Shown piece by piece: positions 24,658-34,102 of a DNA stretch of 64,000 nt. Position 1 is the first letter of the stretch. Each line of letters begins with the position of its first letter. The notes beneath the pieces are model-generated. The model saw nothing but the letters and a program-made list of their open reading frames with translations, made no database searches and was not told the origin of the DNA. The stretch spans positions 1 through 64,000 of the forward strand of contig JAEUGY010000097.1 in the NCBI GenBank assembly GCA_016794625.1. Reading direction: 5' to 3'. Source of the DNA: Opitutaceae bacterium (GTDB taxonomy: Bacteria > Verrucomicrobiota > Verrucomicrobiia > Opitutales > Opitutaceae). The translations under genes were made by a program, and so were the position numbers.

Positions 24658-25725
24658 TCAGCTGCCGGTGCCGAGGCGCTGACGCTGGTAGCGACGCTGG
24701 GTGATGTCCGCCGCCCAGTCGCGATGCCGCAGGTACCAGTCGACGGTCTTCTCGATGCCGGTGTCGAAGTTCTCGCGCGGCGCCCAGCCCAGCTCGCGCC
24801 GCAGCTTGGTGCTGTCGATGGCGTAGCGCCGGTCGTGACCCGGCCGGTCGGCGACGAAGGTGATCTGGCGGTCGTAGGACTGGCCGTCCGCCCGGGGCGA
24901 CTTCGCGTTGAGCAGCTGGCAGATCCGTCGCACGATCTCCAGGTTCGGACGCTCATTCAGGCCGCCCACATTGTACGTTTCGCCCACCCGTCCCTTTTGC
25001 AGCACCAGCCAGATGGCGGTGGCATGATCCTCCACGTAGAGCCAGTCGCGGATCTGCTGACCGTCGCCGTAGACCGGCAGCGGCTTGCCCTCGAGCGCAT
25101 TGAGGATGACCAGCGGGATGAGTTTTTCCGGGAAGTGGTAAGGCCCGTAGTTGTTGGAGCAATTCGTGGTCAGCGTCGGGAACCCGTAGGTGTGCTGGAA
25201 CGAACGGACCAGGTGATCGCTCGCAGCCTTGGAGGCCGCGTAGGGCGAGTTGGGCTCGTAGGGACACTCCTCGTTCCACGGAGCGTCGCCGGCGTGCAGC
25301 GTGCCGTAGACCTCGTCCGTGGAGACGTGCAGAAAACGAAACGCCGCCTTCGCCCCGGCGGGCAGGGCGGACCAGTGACGACGCGCGGCGTTGAGCAGCC
25401 GCAGCGTGCCCACGACATTGGTTTGAATGAACGGCTCCGGCGAGTCGATCGAGCGGTCGACATGGCTTTCGGCCGCGAAGTTGACGATGGCGTCGATGTG
25501 ATGCTCCGCCAGCAGACGGGCGACCAGGGCTTCGTCGCCGATGTCGCCGTGGACAAAGACGTAGCGCGGATCACCGGCCAGATCCGCCAGGTTGGCGGGA
25601 TTGCCGGCGTAGGTCAGGACGTCGAGGTTGACCAGCCGTTGCAACGGGGACCCCGCCTCGGTCAGGCGCTGCCGGATGAAATTGCTGCCGATGAAGCCGC
25701 AGCCGCCGGTCACGAGAAGATTCAT
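24658..25725 (-). CDS. rfbB: dTDP-glucose 4,6-dehydratase
   Basis: 355 aa, extended short-chain dehydrogenase. NAD-binding MNLLVTGGCGFIGSNFIRQ; active-site threonine region HVSTDEVYGTL with the family's TDE triad (T-D-E); YAASKAASDHLVRSF with the YxxxK pair; NNYGPYHFPEKLIPLVI substrate region. It converts dTDP-glucose to dTDP-4-keto-6-deoxyglucose. It precedes rfbA and follows the NRS/ER-like reductase gene by 65 bases. Confidence 0.95.
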   Translation of the reverse strand: MNLLVTGGCGFIGSNFIRQRLTEAGSPLQRLVNLDVLTYAGNPANLADLAGDPRYVFVHGDIGDEALVARLLAEHHIDAIVNFAAESHVDRSIDSPEPFIQTNVVGTLRLLNAARRHWSALPAGAKAAFRFLHVSTDEVYGTLHAGDAPWNEECPYEPNSPYAASKAASDHLVRSFQHTYGFPTLTTNCSNNYGPYHFPEKLIPLVILNALEGKPLPVYGDGQQIRDWLYVEDHATAIWLVLQKGRVGETYNVGGLNERPNLEIVRRICQLLNAKSPRADGQSYDRQITFVADRPGHDRRYAIDSTKLRRELGWAPRENFDTGIEKTVDWYLRHRDWAADITQRRYQRQRLGTGS

Positions 25726-25790
25726 GGAGTGAGGAAAAGGGGAGATTCGATGGCGGGGCGACGGGCCTCAGCCGGGGAACCGGCCGAGAT

Positions 25791-26660
25791 TCATGCCTTC
25801 TGCCAGCTGCGTAGTGCCTGGCGAATCGCGTCGCGAACGTCCGTCATGACAATGCCGACGGAGGCGAGTTTGGCGGACGTCATGGTGCAGTTGCTACGCG
25901 GAGTCTTCGCCGCCGTGTGCATGAATTCCTTTTCGTCCTGGAAGAACTCGAACGTCTTGGTGCAGACCCCGCTGGCCCGGATCAGGTCCACCACCTCGCG
26001 GGTGGTGACCTCGCCCGGATTGGTCACATTGTAGAGACCGAACGGCACCCGCTTTTCCCAGCACGCGAACGTGGAGGCGACAAATTCGTGCAGTTGAGAG
26101 ATCGAGTTGGTGGCCTCCAGCAGCCGCTGGTAGCGCATCAGCTTGGTCAGGTAGTTGCGCGGACTGTCGATGTGATCAAACGGGATGCGCAGCCGCCAGA
26201 TGTAGACCGATTCGGCGCCGGCGAGGACTTCCTCACCCAGCGCCTTGGTGCCGCTGTAGAACGAGCAATTGTCCTGCCGGAAAGTGAAGTTCGGCCGGTC
26301 GGTTTCGGTGAAACCCGTGCCATCCGCGCGGGTTCCCGTGTAGATGCACCCGCTCGACACGTGACCCCAGGGAACACCGGCCGCAGCGCAGGCTTGGGCG
26401 ATTTTGCCCGGCAAGACAGCATTGCCAAAAAGACATTCCGCCTTGTGCAGTTCGCAGGCATCCACATTCGGTTTGCCGGTGTAGCCTGCCGCGTTGATCA
26501 GGAACTCCGGGCGATCGCGCCGCAACGCCTCGGTGAGCAGCTCGGGATTGGCATAGTCCAAATCGGACCGGCGCAAATTCTTAAACGGGATGCCTTTCCG
26601 GGTCAGGAGAAGTTGATAGGCGCTGCCGACGTAGCCGGAGCCACCAAGCAAGTAGATCAT
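25791..26660 (-). CDS. NRS/ER-like 4-keto-6-deoxysugar epimerase/reductase (RmlD superfamily)
   Basis: 289 aa. Rossmann motif LLGGSGYVGSAY; YxxxK pair Y135/K139 in FYSGTKALGEE. Several blocks look much more like the C-terminal NRS/ER enzyme of plant rhamnose synthase than like bacterial RmlD: NAAGYTGKPNVDACELHK, SSGCIYTG with C105, FTETDRPNF, PRNYLTKLMRYQ with K173, and LYNVTNPGEVTTREVVDL. In plant NRS/ER, as I recall, the Cys and Lys at these places act in 3,5-epimerisation and the Tyr/Lys in 4-reduction. No rfbC is present in the operon, which fits one enzyme doing both steps toward L-rhamnose. The start at 26660 begins the fold. Confidence 0.82.
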   Translation of the reverse strand: MIYLLGGSGYVGSAYQLLLTRKGIPFKNLRRSDLDYANPELLTEALRRDRPEFLINAAGYTGKPNVDACELHKAECLFGNAVLPGKIAQACAAAGVPWGHVSSGCIYTGTRADGTGFTETDRPNFTFRQDNCSFYSGTKALGEEVLAGAESVYIWRLRIPFDHIDSPRNYLTKLMRYQRLLEATNSISQLHEFVASTFACWEKRVPFGLYNVTNPGEVTTREVVDLIRASGVCTKTFEFFQDEKEFMHTAAKTPRSNCTMTSAKLASVGIVMTDVRDAIRQALRSWQKA

Positions 26661-26851
26661 AAACGAGGAGACGGTTGGGCAGAGAGAGGACGCGAACAAG
26701 ACGAAAGTCCTGTTGAAGACCCGGTTCGTCAGAAACGGTTCACTGACCCGCCTTCTCAAGACAAAGTTGAGCCCGCCTTCCAGAAAAGTGCTGACAGGCA
26801 GGCGGCGGGGAAGGCAAAGCAAGCGTCCGCGACGCGAGTCGAGGGCCTTCC

Positions 26852-28156
26852 ATGCTACTTGGGATCTATCGCTTATTATTTGCGCCGGCGGCGCTGCTCC
26901 TCGCGCCCTATTATCTGTGGCGCATGCGTCGGCGGGGCGGATATGCGAAACACTTTTCGGATCGGTGGGGGTGCTTTGATCGGGTGCCGGCCCGTCGTCC
27001 AGGGGTGAAACGGATATGGATTCAGGCCGTCAGCGTGGGTGAAATGCTGGCGATCGGCCCCCTCTTGGAACGGCTTGTGGCGGACGCGACGTTGGAAGTG
27101 GTGCTGACCTGCACGACTAGCACCGGGATGGCCATCGCGGAGGAACGGTATGCGCGGCGCCTCGCCGGCCTGGGGTATTTTCCGCTCGATGCGTGGCCGT
27201 TTTCGCGCCGGACCTGGCGGGCGATCGATCCGGACCTGATGATCTTGACGGAGGGCGAACGGTGGCCGGAACACCTCGCGCAAGCCCGGAAGCGACGCGT
27301 GCCGGTCCTCTGCGTCAACGCCCGCCTGAGTGATCGCAGTTACCGGCGCATGCGGCGAATCCGGTGGGCCGTGCCATCGTTGATGCAAGGAATCACGCGG
27401 GTGGTGGCGTCCTCGACCCAGGATGCGGCGCGCTTCGTCGAACTCGGCTTCGAGGCGTCCCGGGTTTCCACGGTCGGCAACCTCAAGCTGGATATCACGG
27501 TTCCCCCGTTGGAGCCGGAGCGACGGATGGCGCTGTTGACGTCCCTCGGGTTTCCCCCGGATGAGCCCGTCCTTCTCGGATCGTCGACCTGGCCCGGAGA
27601 GGAGAGCGCGTTGTTGTCCGCGTATCAGGCGTTGCGAAACGAGGGGATGACCGCGCGCCTGTTGCTCGTGCCGCGCCATGCGGAACGTCGAGGCGAGATC
27701 GTGCCGCTGCTGCAGGCCACGGGACTGACCTTCCACGTACGCTCGACGGGTCCGGCCCCGGGCCTGGTCGACATTGCCCTCGCGGATACCACGGGTGAAT
27801 TGCGCCAGCTGACCCAGCTCGCCGAGGTGGTGTTTGTTGGAAAGAGCCTGCCCCCGCACCATGAAGGGCAGACGCCGATTGAGGCCGCTGCGGTGGGCAA
27901 GCCGATCTTGATGGGACCCGAGATGAGCAACTTTCGCCCCATCGCCACCGAGCTCACCGCCGCGGGAGCGGCCATGAGCGTGGGCAACGGAGATGAGTTG
28001 GGTTCCGCGGTGGTGCAGTTGTGGCGTGATGCGAACCGCCGCCAGTCGATGGCGGCTGCGGCTCGGGCCTGGCACCGCGGAAACCAAGGGGCGCTCGACC
28101 GCACCTTGCGCGCGATTCACGAGGAACTCGACCGCGCGACGCCGGCGGCGCGATAA
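26852..28156 (+). CDS. waaA: 3-deoxy-D-manno-octulosonic acid (Kdo) transferase
   Basis: 434 aa, GT30. An N-terminal membrane anchor (LLGIYRLLFAPAALLLAPYYL) is followed by RIWIQAVSVGEMLAIGPLLE, the HAVSVGE-like acceptor region, and MILTEGERWPEHL with the catalytic Glu equivalent. The C-terminal half has the Kdo donor part (LLGSSTWPGEESALLSAYQ, VPRHAERRGEI, VVFVGKSLPPHHEGQTPIEA). It adds Kdo to lipid A precursor at the inner membrane, so the cell makes LPS. It diverges from the NRS/ER-rfbBA operon across 191 bases, a plausible shared envelope regulatory region. Confidence 0.92.
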   Translation: MLLGIYRLLFAPAALLLAPYYLWRMRRRGGYAKHFSDRWGCFDRVPARRPGVKRIWIQAVSVGEMLAIGPLLERLVADATLEVVLTCTTSTGMAIAEERYARRLAGLGYFPLDAWPFSRRTWRAIDPDLMILTEGERWPEHLAQARKRRVPVLCVNARLSDRSYRRMRRIRWAVPSLMQGITRVVASSTQDAARFVELGFEASRVSTVGNLKLDITVPPLEPERRMALLTSLGFPPDEPVLLGSSTWPGEESALLSAYQALRNEGMTARLLLVPRHAERRGEIVPLLQATGLTFHVRSTGPAPGLVDIALADTTGELRQLTQLAEVVFVGKSLPPHHEGQTPIEAAAVGKPILMGPEMSNFRPIATELTAAGAAMSVGNGDELGSAVVQLWRDANRRQSMAAAARAWHRGNQGALDRTLRAIHEELDRATPAAR

Positions 28157-28271
28157 AACCGTACACCGGCAAGTGACGCAGCCCTAGGGTGTTTCGCCCG
28201 GGACGGGTGAATGCGGCAAAATTTGAATTGCCGGGCATGGGAGGCGCTCTAGAACCGACTTCTTTAGCTGG

Positions 28272-30989
28272 ATGCAAACCCACGGACCCAAACGCGTCTA
28301 CACTCCTCGTTCGGTTGAGTTTTGGTTCGAGAAACTTTCGGACGAGTGGGAGACCGCATTTACGGCGCGGCAGCTGGACGAGGGGGCTCGGATGTACCGG
28401 GAGGGTGAGGTGCGGGAGCTCGAGTTGACCGACAAGGACGCCATTGTGCACCGGCGCGTGGAGAAACGGGACGAGTACGCCGTCATCGAATGGATTGGAT
28501 CCGGTCTGCAAGTTCGATCCTCCTCGACCGATCTGGACGTGGCCCGGGCGCTGGCGGTGGCGGGCCTGCACGAAATTGAGGAGCTGGTGGCTGATGAAGT
28601 CTCGCCTCTGCCTGGGGACTACCCGGCGGACGCAACGGTCCTCACCCACCCGGGATCGGGAGCCGCGACGTCCACCAACGGGTCGTCGGGCGGGAGCACC
28701 GGGCCGACGCCGGTGGCGAACCACGGCACCAATGGACACGGCGCCTCGCCTTCCACCAATGGCCACGGCCACGGCTCCACGTCCTCCCCCACGCCGGTCG
28801 CATCCCCCAGCCGAGCCTCGGCCGGCGGAGCCACGGCCACCCCCCGCGTCGGCGGATCGGTGCACGGGGGGCCGGCGCGGCAGCTCGTGCTGGCATTTGT
28901 CACGCGCGTGGAGGGTCTGACGTTCCAGGCATTTTGGAAGAATGGAGAAAAGTCCCGCATCCCTGCGCATGGGCCGGCCGCCCACGTCAACGGCAACGGG
29001 CATGTCACCTCGAGCGAGCGAGCCAAGCTGATCGGACTGGCCGCCTACGCGCGCAAGGCTCACTTCGCCTATCAGGCGGAGACGGGACTTTACACGCTGG
29101 GCTCGGTGGTGGAGATCCCGAACTTTCTGAAGGTGACGCTGCCGGCTTGGAAGCGATTGTTCGCCGTCGAGCTGGATGAGGCGTCGCTCCGCCTGCTCAA
29201 GGGACCGCTCTCGATTGAAATCGAGGCGGTGGCCGAACGCCGGGGTGGCCGCGGGGCCGCCGCCGGCTCGCTCGACTTGCGGTGGATTTTCCGCGCCGGG
29301 GAACGCCTGCTGACAGACGAGGAAGTCGCGATCATCACCCGGAGCGGTTCGAACCCTATGATCCTGCCGAGCCTCGGCATTGTCACGCTGCCCGTCGAGA
29401 AACTCGCGTCGGTCAATGCCTGGCAGCGCAACGTGGCCGAGACCCATGCCGATGGCGCGCTGTCGCCGTATCTGATTTTTTCGCTCTTCAACGACACACG
29501 TCTGAAGCTCAACCTGTCCCCCGAGCTCGAAGCCTGGCGGCAAAGCGTCCTCTCTCCCGCGGGGGCGCCACCGGCGCTGCCGTCCTGGCTGCGTCCCTAC
29601 CAACGCCGGGGCGTGGAGTGGCTCAGCCATCTGTGCGACGCCGGCTGCCACGGCCTGCTCGCGGACGAGATGGGACTGGGCAAAACGCTGCAGGTGCTCT
29701 CGCTCCTGTCGGCGCGTGAGGTCGCCGGCCGGGCCCACCTGATTGTTTGCCCGGCCAGTGTGGTGCCGGTCTGGCGGGAGGAGATCGCGAAGTTCTTCCC
29801 GGCGCTGTCCGTGGATGTGCTGAAGACAGGCAATGATTTTTCCCAGCGCAAGGACCCGGTGATCTGGCTGGCGAGCTACACCCAGCTGCGCAAGCACCGG
29901 TCGCTGCTTGAAGGCATGGAGTTTGGGTATGCGGTGCTCGACGAGGGCCAGTTCATCAAGAACCCGGACGCCAAGGTCACGCAGACCTGCTTTGCCGTGC
30001 GGGCGCGGCACCGGTTGGTGTTGACCGGGACGCCTCTCGAGAACCGCCAGCTCGACCTATGGAGCATCTTCCGTTTCCTCCTGCCCGGCTTGCTTGGCTC
30101 GCGCTCGGCGTTTGAGTCCGCCCTCGCCACGGACCGCCTGGGCACGTTGGAGCGCCTCCGGGCGCAGCTGGCCCCGTTCATTCTGCGGCGCACCAAGAAC
30201 GAAGTGGCGACGGAATTGCCGCCCAAGGTCGAGATGGAGCTGATCTGCCCGATGACGGACGTGCAACGCGCGGAATACGCGCGGATCTGCAGCGAGGGAT
30301 TGCAGCGGCTGGGCGACGACGTGGGCGCGGCGATGCGCGAAAAGAGTTTCGGTTTCCTCGCGCTGCTCACCCGCCTGCGGCAGGTCTGCTGCGACCCGGA
30401 CATGCTGCCGTGGCTGCATGCGCCGCTTTCCGATTCGGGCAAACTCAACCTGCTGGTCGAGAAACTCGCCGAGATCGTGGGCAGCGGGCACAAGGTCGTC
30501 ATCTTCTCCCAGTTTGTCATGCTCCTGGACCGGGTGCGGGCGGCATTGACGCAGAGTTTTCCCGACCTGCCTCGCTACGAACTGACCGGTATGACCCTCG
30601 ACCGGCTCAAGCCGGTGCAGGCGTTCCAGAACGCCCAGGGCGCGGCCGCGATGCTGGTGTCACTGAAAGCCGCCGGCACCGGGATCACCCTGCATGCCGC
30701 GGACTACGTCTTCCTCCTCGACCCCTGGTGGAATCCGGCGGTTGAGGCGCAGGCGGTGGACCGGGTCCATCGTATCGGCCAGAAGAGTACGGTTTTTGTT
30801 TATCGCATGGTCACCGCCGGCACGATCGAGGAGCGCATCGAGTCCCTCAAGGCCTCGAAGCGCGACTTGTTCGACAAGCTGGTTGGCGGGCTGGGAGGCG
30901 ATTTCGACCTCAGCCAGCACTTCACCTCGCTGCGCGAGCTGACCCAGCTGACCAGCGCCGCCGCGGAGACGACCGAGCAGGTGCTCTGA
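28272..30989 (+). CDS. SNF2-family DEAD/DEAH-box helicase
   Basis: 905 aa. Residues 1-125 are an N-terminal domain of SWIM-helicase style (YREGEVRELELTDKDAIVH). Residues about 127-198 are a low-complexity Gly/Ser/Thr/His/Asn linker with repeated NGHG. About 200-420 is the SNF2-associated domain. The helicase core: LLADEMGLGKTLQVLSLL (Walker A near 463-474), YAVLDEGQFIKNP (motif II reads DEGQ, the DEAQ/H variant of bacterial SNF2 proteins), LTGTPLENRQLDLWSIF, KVVIFSQFVMLLDRVR, and VHRIGQKSTVFVYRMVTAGT. These are ATP-driven double-stranded DNA translocases; the bacterial role (transcription recycling or repair) is unclear. Single-gene unit. Confidence 0.93.
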   Translation: MQTHGPKRVYTPRSVEFWFEKLSDEWETAFTARQLDEGARMYREGEVRELELTDKDAIVHRRVEKRDEYAVIEWIGSGLQVRSSSTDLDVARALAVAGLHEIEELVADEVSPLPGDYPADATVLTHPGSGAATSTNGSSGGSTGPTPVANHGTNGHGASPSTNGHGHGSTSSPTPVASPSRASAGGATATPRVGGSVHGGPARQLVLAFVTRVEGLTFQAFWKNGEKSRIPAHGPAAHVNGNGHVTSSERAKLIGLAAYARKAHFAYQAETGLYTLGSVVEIPNFLKVTLPAWKRLFAVELDEASLRLLKGPLSIEIEAVAERRGGRGAAAGSLDLRWIFRAGERLLTDEEVAIITRSGSNPMILPSLGIVTLPVEKLASVNAWQRNVAETHADGALSPYLIFSLFNDTRLKLNLSPELEAWRQSVLSPAGAPPALPSWLRPYQRRGVEWLSHLCDAGCHGLLADEMGLGKTLQVLSLLSAREVAGRAHLIVCPASVVPVWREEIAKFFPALSVDVLKTGNDFSQRKDPVIWLASYTQLRKHRSLLEGMEFGYAVLDEGQFIKNPDAKVTQTCFAVRARHRLVLTGTPLENRQLDLWSIFRFLLPGLLGSRSAFESALATDRLGTLERLRAQLAPFILRRTKNEVATELPPKVEMELICPMTDVQRAEYARICSEGLQRLGDDVGAAMREKSFGFLALLTRLRQVCCDPDMLPWLHAPLSDSGKLNLLVEKLAEIVGSGHKVVIFSQFVMLLDRVRAALTQSFPDLPRYELTGMTLDRLKPVQAFQNAQGAAAMLVSLKAAGTGITLHAADYVFLLDPWWNPAVEAQAVDRVHRIGQKSTVFVYRMVTAGTIEERIESLKASKRDLFDKLVGGLGGDFDLSQHFTSLRELTQLTSAAAETTEQVL

Positions 30990-31075
30990 GGGGCGTGTGG
31001 CGCCCGAGGCGAGGGCGCGGACGACCGCGTCGGGCGGGTGGATTCGGCCCGGAAGGCTCCGGATTCGACACGCGT

Positions 31076-31115
31076 CCGTAACCTAGGTTACGGCGCCTTG
31101 TCGGCGAGGTAACGA
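31076..31115 (+). promoter_or_regulatory. 18-bp palindrome and 11-base-period repeat, candidate Pho-type operator
   Basis: CCGTAACCTAGGTTACGG (31076-31093) is a perfect palindrome. From its right arm, GTTACGG (31087), TTGTCGG (31098) and GTAACGA (31109) recur every 11 bases, the spacing of PhoB half-sites. It lies about 60 bases before the ATG of the TonB receptor gene. The match to the PhoB consensus is partial; the palindrome could instead bind another dimeric regulator. Confidence 0.45.
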
Positions 31116-31175
31116 GTTCGCGACTCCGACACATTCGGTTTGTCTGTCGCTTCGACCGGCTGGCATCTCGGGGGC

Positions 31176-34058
31176 ATGTTCCGTCTTACGCGCAGGTGCT
31201 GCGCTCGATCCCTTCTCAGTATGGCCCTGATGCTGGCCGCCGTTGCCGTCCGAGCAGGGGCGCAAACCTCGTCCGGCGCGATTTCCGGAAAGGTGGTCAA
31301 TCCGGCCAGCGGCTTGAGCGTGCCCAATGTCACCGTGACGGTGGTGGGGAGCGAGAATTCCACTACCACAGGCCTGGACGGCAGTTTCCTGCTCCGCGAC
31401 GTATTGCCTGGTTCCCGTGATGTCGTGGCTTCGCGCGACGGCTACCAAAGCTCCACGATTGCTGGAGTGAGTGTGAAGGCGGATGAGCTCACGCGGGTGG
31501 ACATCCCGCTGAGCGTGCTGAGCGAGAAGGTGGTGGTCATGGAGTCGTTCAAGGTGGCCGCCGACATTGTCGAGAGCTCGGATATTGGGCTGCTGGCGGC
31601 CCGGCAGAAGGCGGTCGCGCTCAGTGATGCGATTGGCAGCGAGCAATTCGGCCGGCTGGCGGTCGGGAACGCGGCCGAGGCGCTGAGCAAGGTCACCGGA
31701 GCAAGCCTGGTCGACGGAAAGTATGTGCTCATCCGCGGGCTGGGTGACCGTTACTCGAACACCCTCATGAACGGCGTTTCGGTGCCCAGTGCGGACCCTG
31801 ACAAACGGGCGGTGCAGATGGACCAATTCCCCAGCGATCTGGTGGAGAGCATCACCACCACGAAGTCGTTCACGCCGGATCAGCCCGGAGCGTTCTCCGG
31901 CGGAAGCGTAAATCTCAAGACCAAGTCCTTTCCCGAGCAGTTCTTTGCTTCGTTCTCGGCCTCGGTGGAATACAACTCCGCGGTCACCGGAGAGCCGCTG
32001 TTGCGCACCAAGAACGCCGGCGCGACAGCGCCGAGCCTCTCGTCCTCCCTGCCGTCGCGCACCTTGGCCGAAATCTCCGCCCGCCAGGGGAACTTTGCGC
32101 CGGCCGAAGAGCTGGATCGGGCGACGCGGGCGTTCCCCGGTGAGGTCATCTATCCCCACACCGAGAAGGCAAAACCGGACGTGGGCTTCTCCGCCGCGGT
32201 CGGCAACCGCCATGCCTTCGGCGAGGAGGGACTGTTTGGTTACACGGCGAGTGTGACCTTTGACCGGTCCTACTCCCACTCGGAGTCGGGCGAAGCCAAT
32301 CGCTTCATCGGCACGGCTTCGGCTCCCCAGCCTCGCATTCTTCTGACGAGTGACGCCAGCCTGCTCAGTTTTGGACGACAAGCATTGGTCGCGGGCACGC
32401 CGCTCCTGGGTGTCACGTCGAGCACGTTTTCCGAGTCGCTCGGCCTGTTCACCAAACTGGCCCTCCGGCCCTCCATCGATCACGAGGTCAGTCTCGATCT
32501 CTTTGTCAATGAGAGCACCGACGACACCGTACGGCGCGGCGTGGGCGAAGAGGCGAACAACTACACGGGCAGCGTCTTTGAGGTCTATGATCTGCTCTAC
32601 ACGGAACGCTCCGTGGAGTCGTTTCAGTTGGCCGGCAAGAGTCTCTTTCCCCGCCTTGGCGAGCTGCAGGTGGACTGGCGGGCCTCCCTGTCGTCCAGCA
32701 CCCAGGATCAACCCGACTACCGCACGCTCGCCGCCGTCTACGAGCCCGACGGTTCCTTTGTCAATGCGACGGGAGTGCAGCCCAACCGCTTCTTCCGCGA
32801 ACTCGAGGAAGACGCGTCCGAGGTCGGGTTGGACGTCACGCTGCCATTCGCCGCGGGCGGGCGCGAGCATCGCTTCAAGGCCGGAGCCGTCTATGCGGAG
32901 AACGAGCGCACGTATGAAGAGCGGCGCTTCCAATACGCGGTGAATCCGCGGAGCCGGACCCAGCTGGAGTCGTTTCCCAATCCGGTGGGAATCATCAGCC
33001 GTACGGCCACGAGCGTCGCTCTGGGCAATACCATCACGCGTTTGCAGGAGCCGAACAACTACCGGGGCGAGCAGACTATTTCGGCCGCCTATGCCATGGT
33101 CGATCATCAGACCACGGAACGGATTCGCACCGTGGTGGGCGTGCGCCTCGAAAAGACGGAGATCGAGGCTACTCCCGTGGAGGTGCCCGGCTTGTCACCC
33201 TTCCGCGGCTCCATCTCGCAAACCGATGCGTTGCCGGCCCTCAGCCTGATGTTTGCGCAGTCCAACAAAGTGAACTGGAGGGCGGCCTATGGACGCACCA
33301 TCGCCCGGCCCACGTACAAGGAACTGTCCGACATTCGTTATGAGGACGTATTCACGGGCGATGTTTATCTGGGCAATGCGGCGCTGAAACTCACCGTCAT
33401 CGACAACTTCGATGTGCGTTGGGAGTGGTTCCCACGCAAAGGCGAGACGGTCGCGATCAGTGCGTTCTACAAACGCATGGACCAGCCGATCGAAGTGCTC
33501 TACCAGCCGGCGGTGGGGTCGATCCAGCCCCAGAACGTCGACCGTGGCACGGTCTATGGCCTGGAGTTTGAATTTCGCCGCGATTTGCGCTTCCTCGGCG
33601 GGCGGTTCGACGCTTTTTCCCTCGGAGCCAACCTCAGTCTCATCCACTCTGAGGTCACCATCCCGAGCGCGGAGATGCAGGTTTTGCGGTCGTTCGACCC
33701 GAGTGCCTCGGACCGGCGGGAATTGCTGGGCCAGTCGCCCTACGTGCTGAACGCCGATCTGACCTACGACCGGCGTGTCAGCGGGACCACCGCCACCCTT
33801 TCGTTCAACGTCGTGGGCGAGCGGTTGGACCTGGTCAACTACGGCCCACTGCCCGACGTCTACGAACAGCCGGCTCCGTCCCTGAACCTGGTGGTCTCGC
33901 AGCGCCTGTCTCCCCGCTGGCGCCTGAAGCTCAGCGCGAAGAACCTGCTCGATCCCGACCGGGAGAAGACCATCGGTCTCAACGACCGTTCCCTTGTGTA
34001 TTCGAGGTACAGTGACGGACGCAGCTTCAGCCTGTCGGCCTCCTACCTGTTCGAGTGA
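31176..34058 (+). CDS. TonB-dependent outer membrane receptor with carboxypeptidase-like N-terminal domain
   Basis: 960 aa from ATG 31176 (12 codons inside a possible TTG start). Signal peptide MFRLTRRCCARSLLSMALML to about residue 30; a CarboxypepD_reg beta-sandwich (GAISGKVVNPASGLSVPNVT to about residue 110); plug domain (SDAIGSEQFGRLAVGNAAEA, LVDGKYVLIRGLGDRYSNTL); then a beta-barrel ending YSDGRSFSLSASYLFE with the terminal aromatic Phe-x pattern. It should import a ligand across the outer membrane with TonB-ExbBD energy. It is followed after 44 bases by a secreted beta-helix protein gene and then the phosphate genes, so a phosphorus compound is a reasonable guess for the ligand. Confidence 0.92.
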   Translation: MFRLTRRCCARSLLSMALMLAAVAVRAGAQTSSGAISGKVVNPASGLSVPNVTVTVVGSENSTTTGLDGSFLLRDVLPGSRDVVASRDGYQSSTIAGVSVKADELTRVDIPLSVLSEKVVVMESFKVAADIVESSDIGLLAARQKAVALSDAIGSEQFGRLAVGNAAEALSKVTGASLVDGKYVLIRGLGDRYSNTLMNGVSVPSADPDKRAVQMDQFPSDLVESITTTKSFTPDQPGAFSGGSVNLKTKSFPEQFFASFSASVEYNSAVTGEPLLRTKNAGATAPSLSSSLPSRTLAEISARQGNFAPAEELDRATRAFPGEVIYPHTEKAKPDVGFSAAVGNRHAFGEEGLFGYTASVTFDRSYSHSESGEANRFIGTASAPQPRILLTSDASLLSFGRQALVAGTPLLGVTSSTFSESLGLFTKLALRPSIDHEVSLDLFVNESTDDTVRRGVGEEANNYTGSVFEVYDLLYTERSVESFQLAGKSLFPRLGELQVDWRASLSSSTQDQPDYRTLAAVYEPDGSFVNATGVQPNRFFRELEEDASEVGLDVTLPFAAGGREHRFKAGAVYAENERTYEERRFQYAVNPRSRTQLESFPNPVGIISRTATSVALGNTITRLQEPNNYRGEQTISAAYAMVDHQTTERIRTVVGVRLEKTEIEATPVEVPGLSPFRGSISQTDALPALSLMFAQSNKVNWRAAYGRTIARPTYKELSDIRYEDVFTGDVYLGNAALKLTVIDNFDVRWEWFPRKGETVAISAFYKRMDQPIEVLYQPAVGSIQPQNVDRGTVYGLEFEFRRDLRFLGGRFDAFSLGANLSLIHSEVTIPSAEMQVLRSFDPSASDRRELLGQSPYVLNADLTYDRRVSGTTATLSFNVVGERLDLVNYGPLPDVYEQPAPSLNLVVSQRLSPRWRLKLSAKNLLDPDREKTIGLNDRSLVYSRYSDGRSFSLSASYLFE

Positions 34059-34102
34059 TTTTCCCGTTTGTCCGTAAACCCAGATATAGCAACTGCATCA
34101 TC

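Noticed and set aside
31140..31175. TTG at 31140 as start of the TonB receptor
   Set aside because: The 12 extra residues precede a good signal peptide beginning at ATG 31176.
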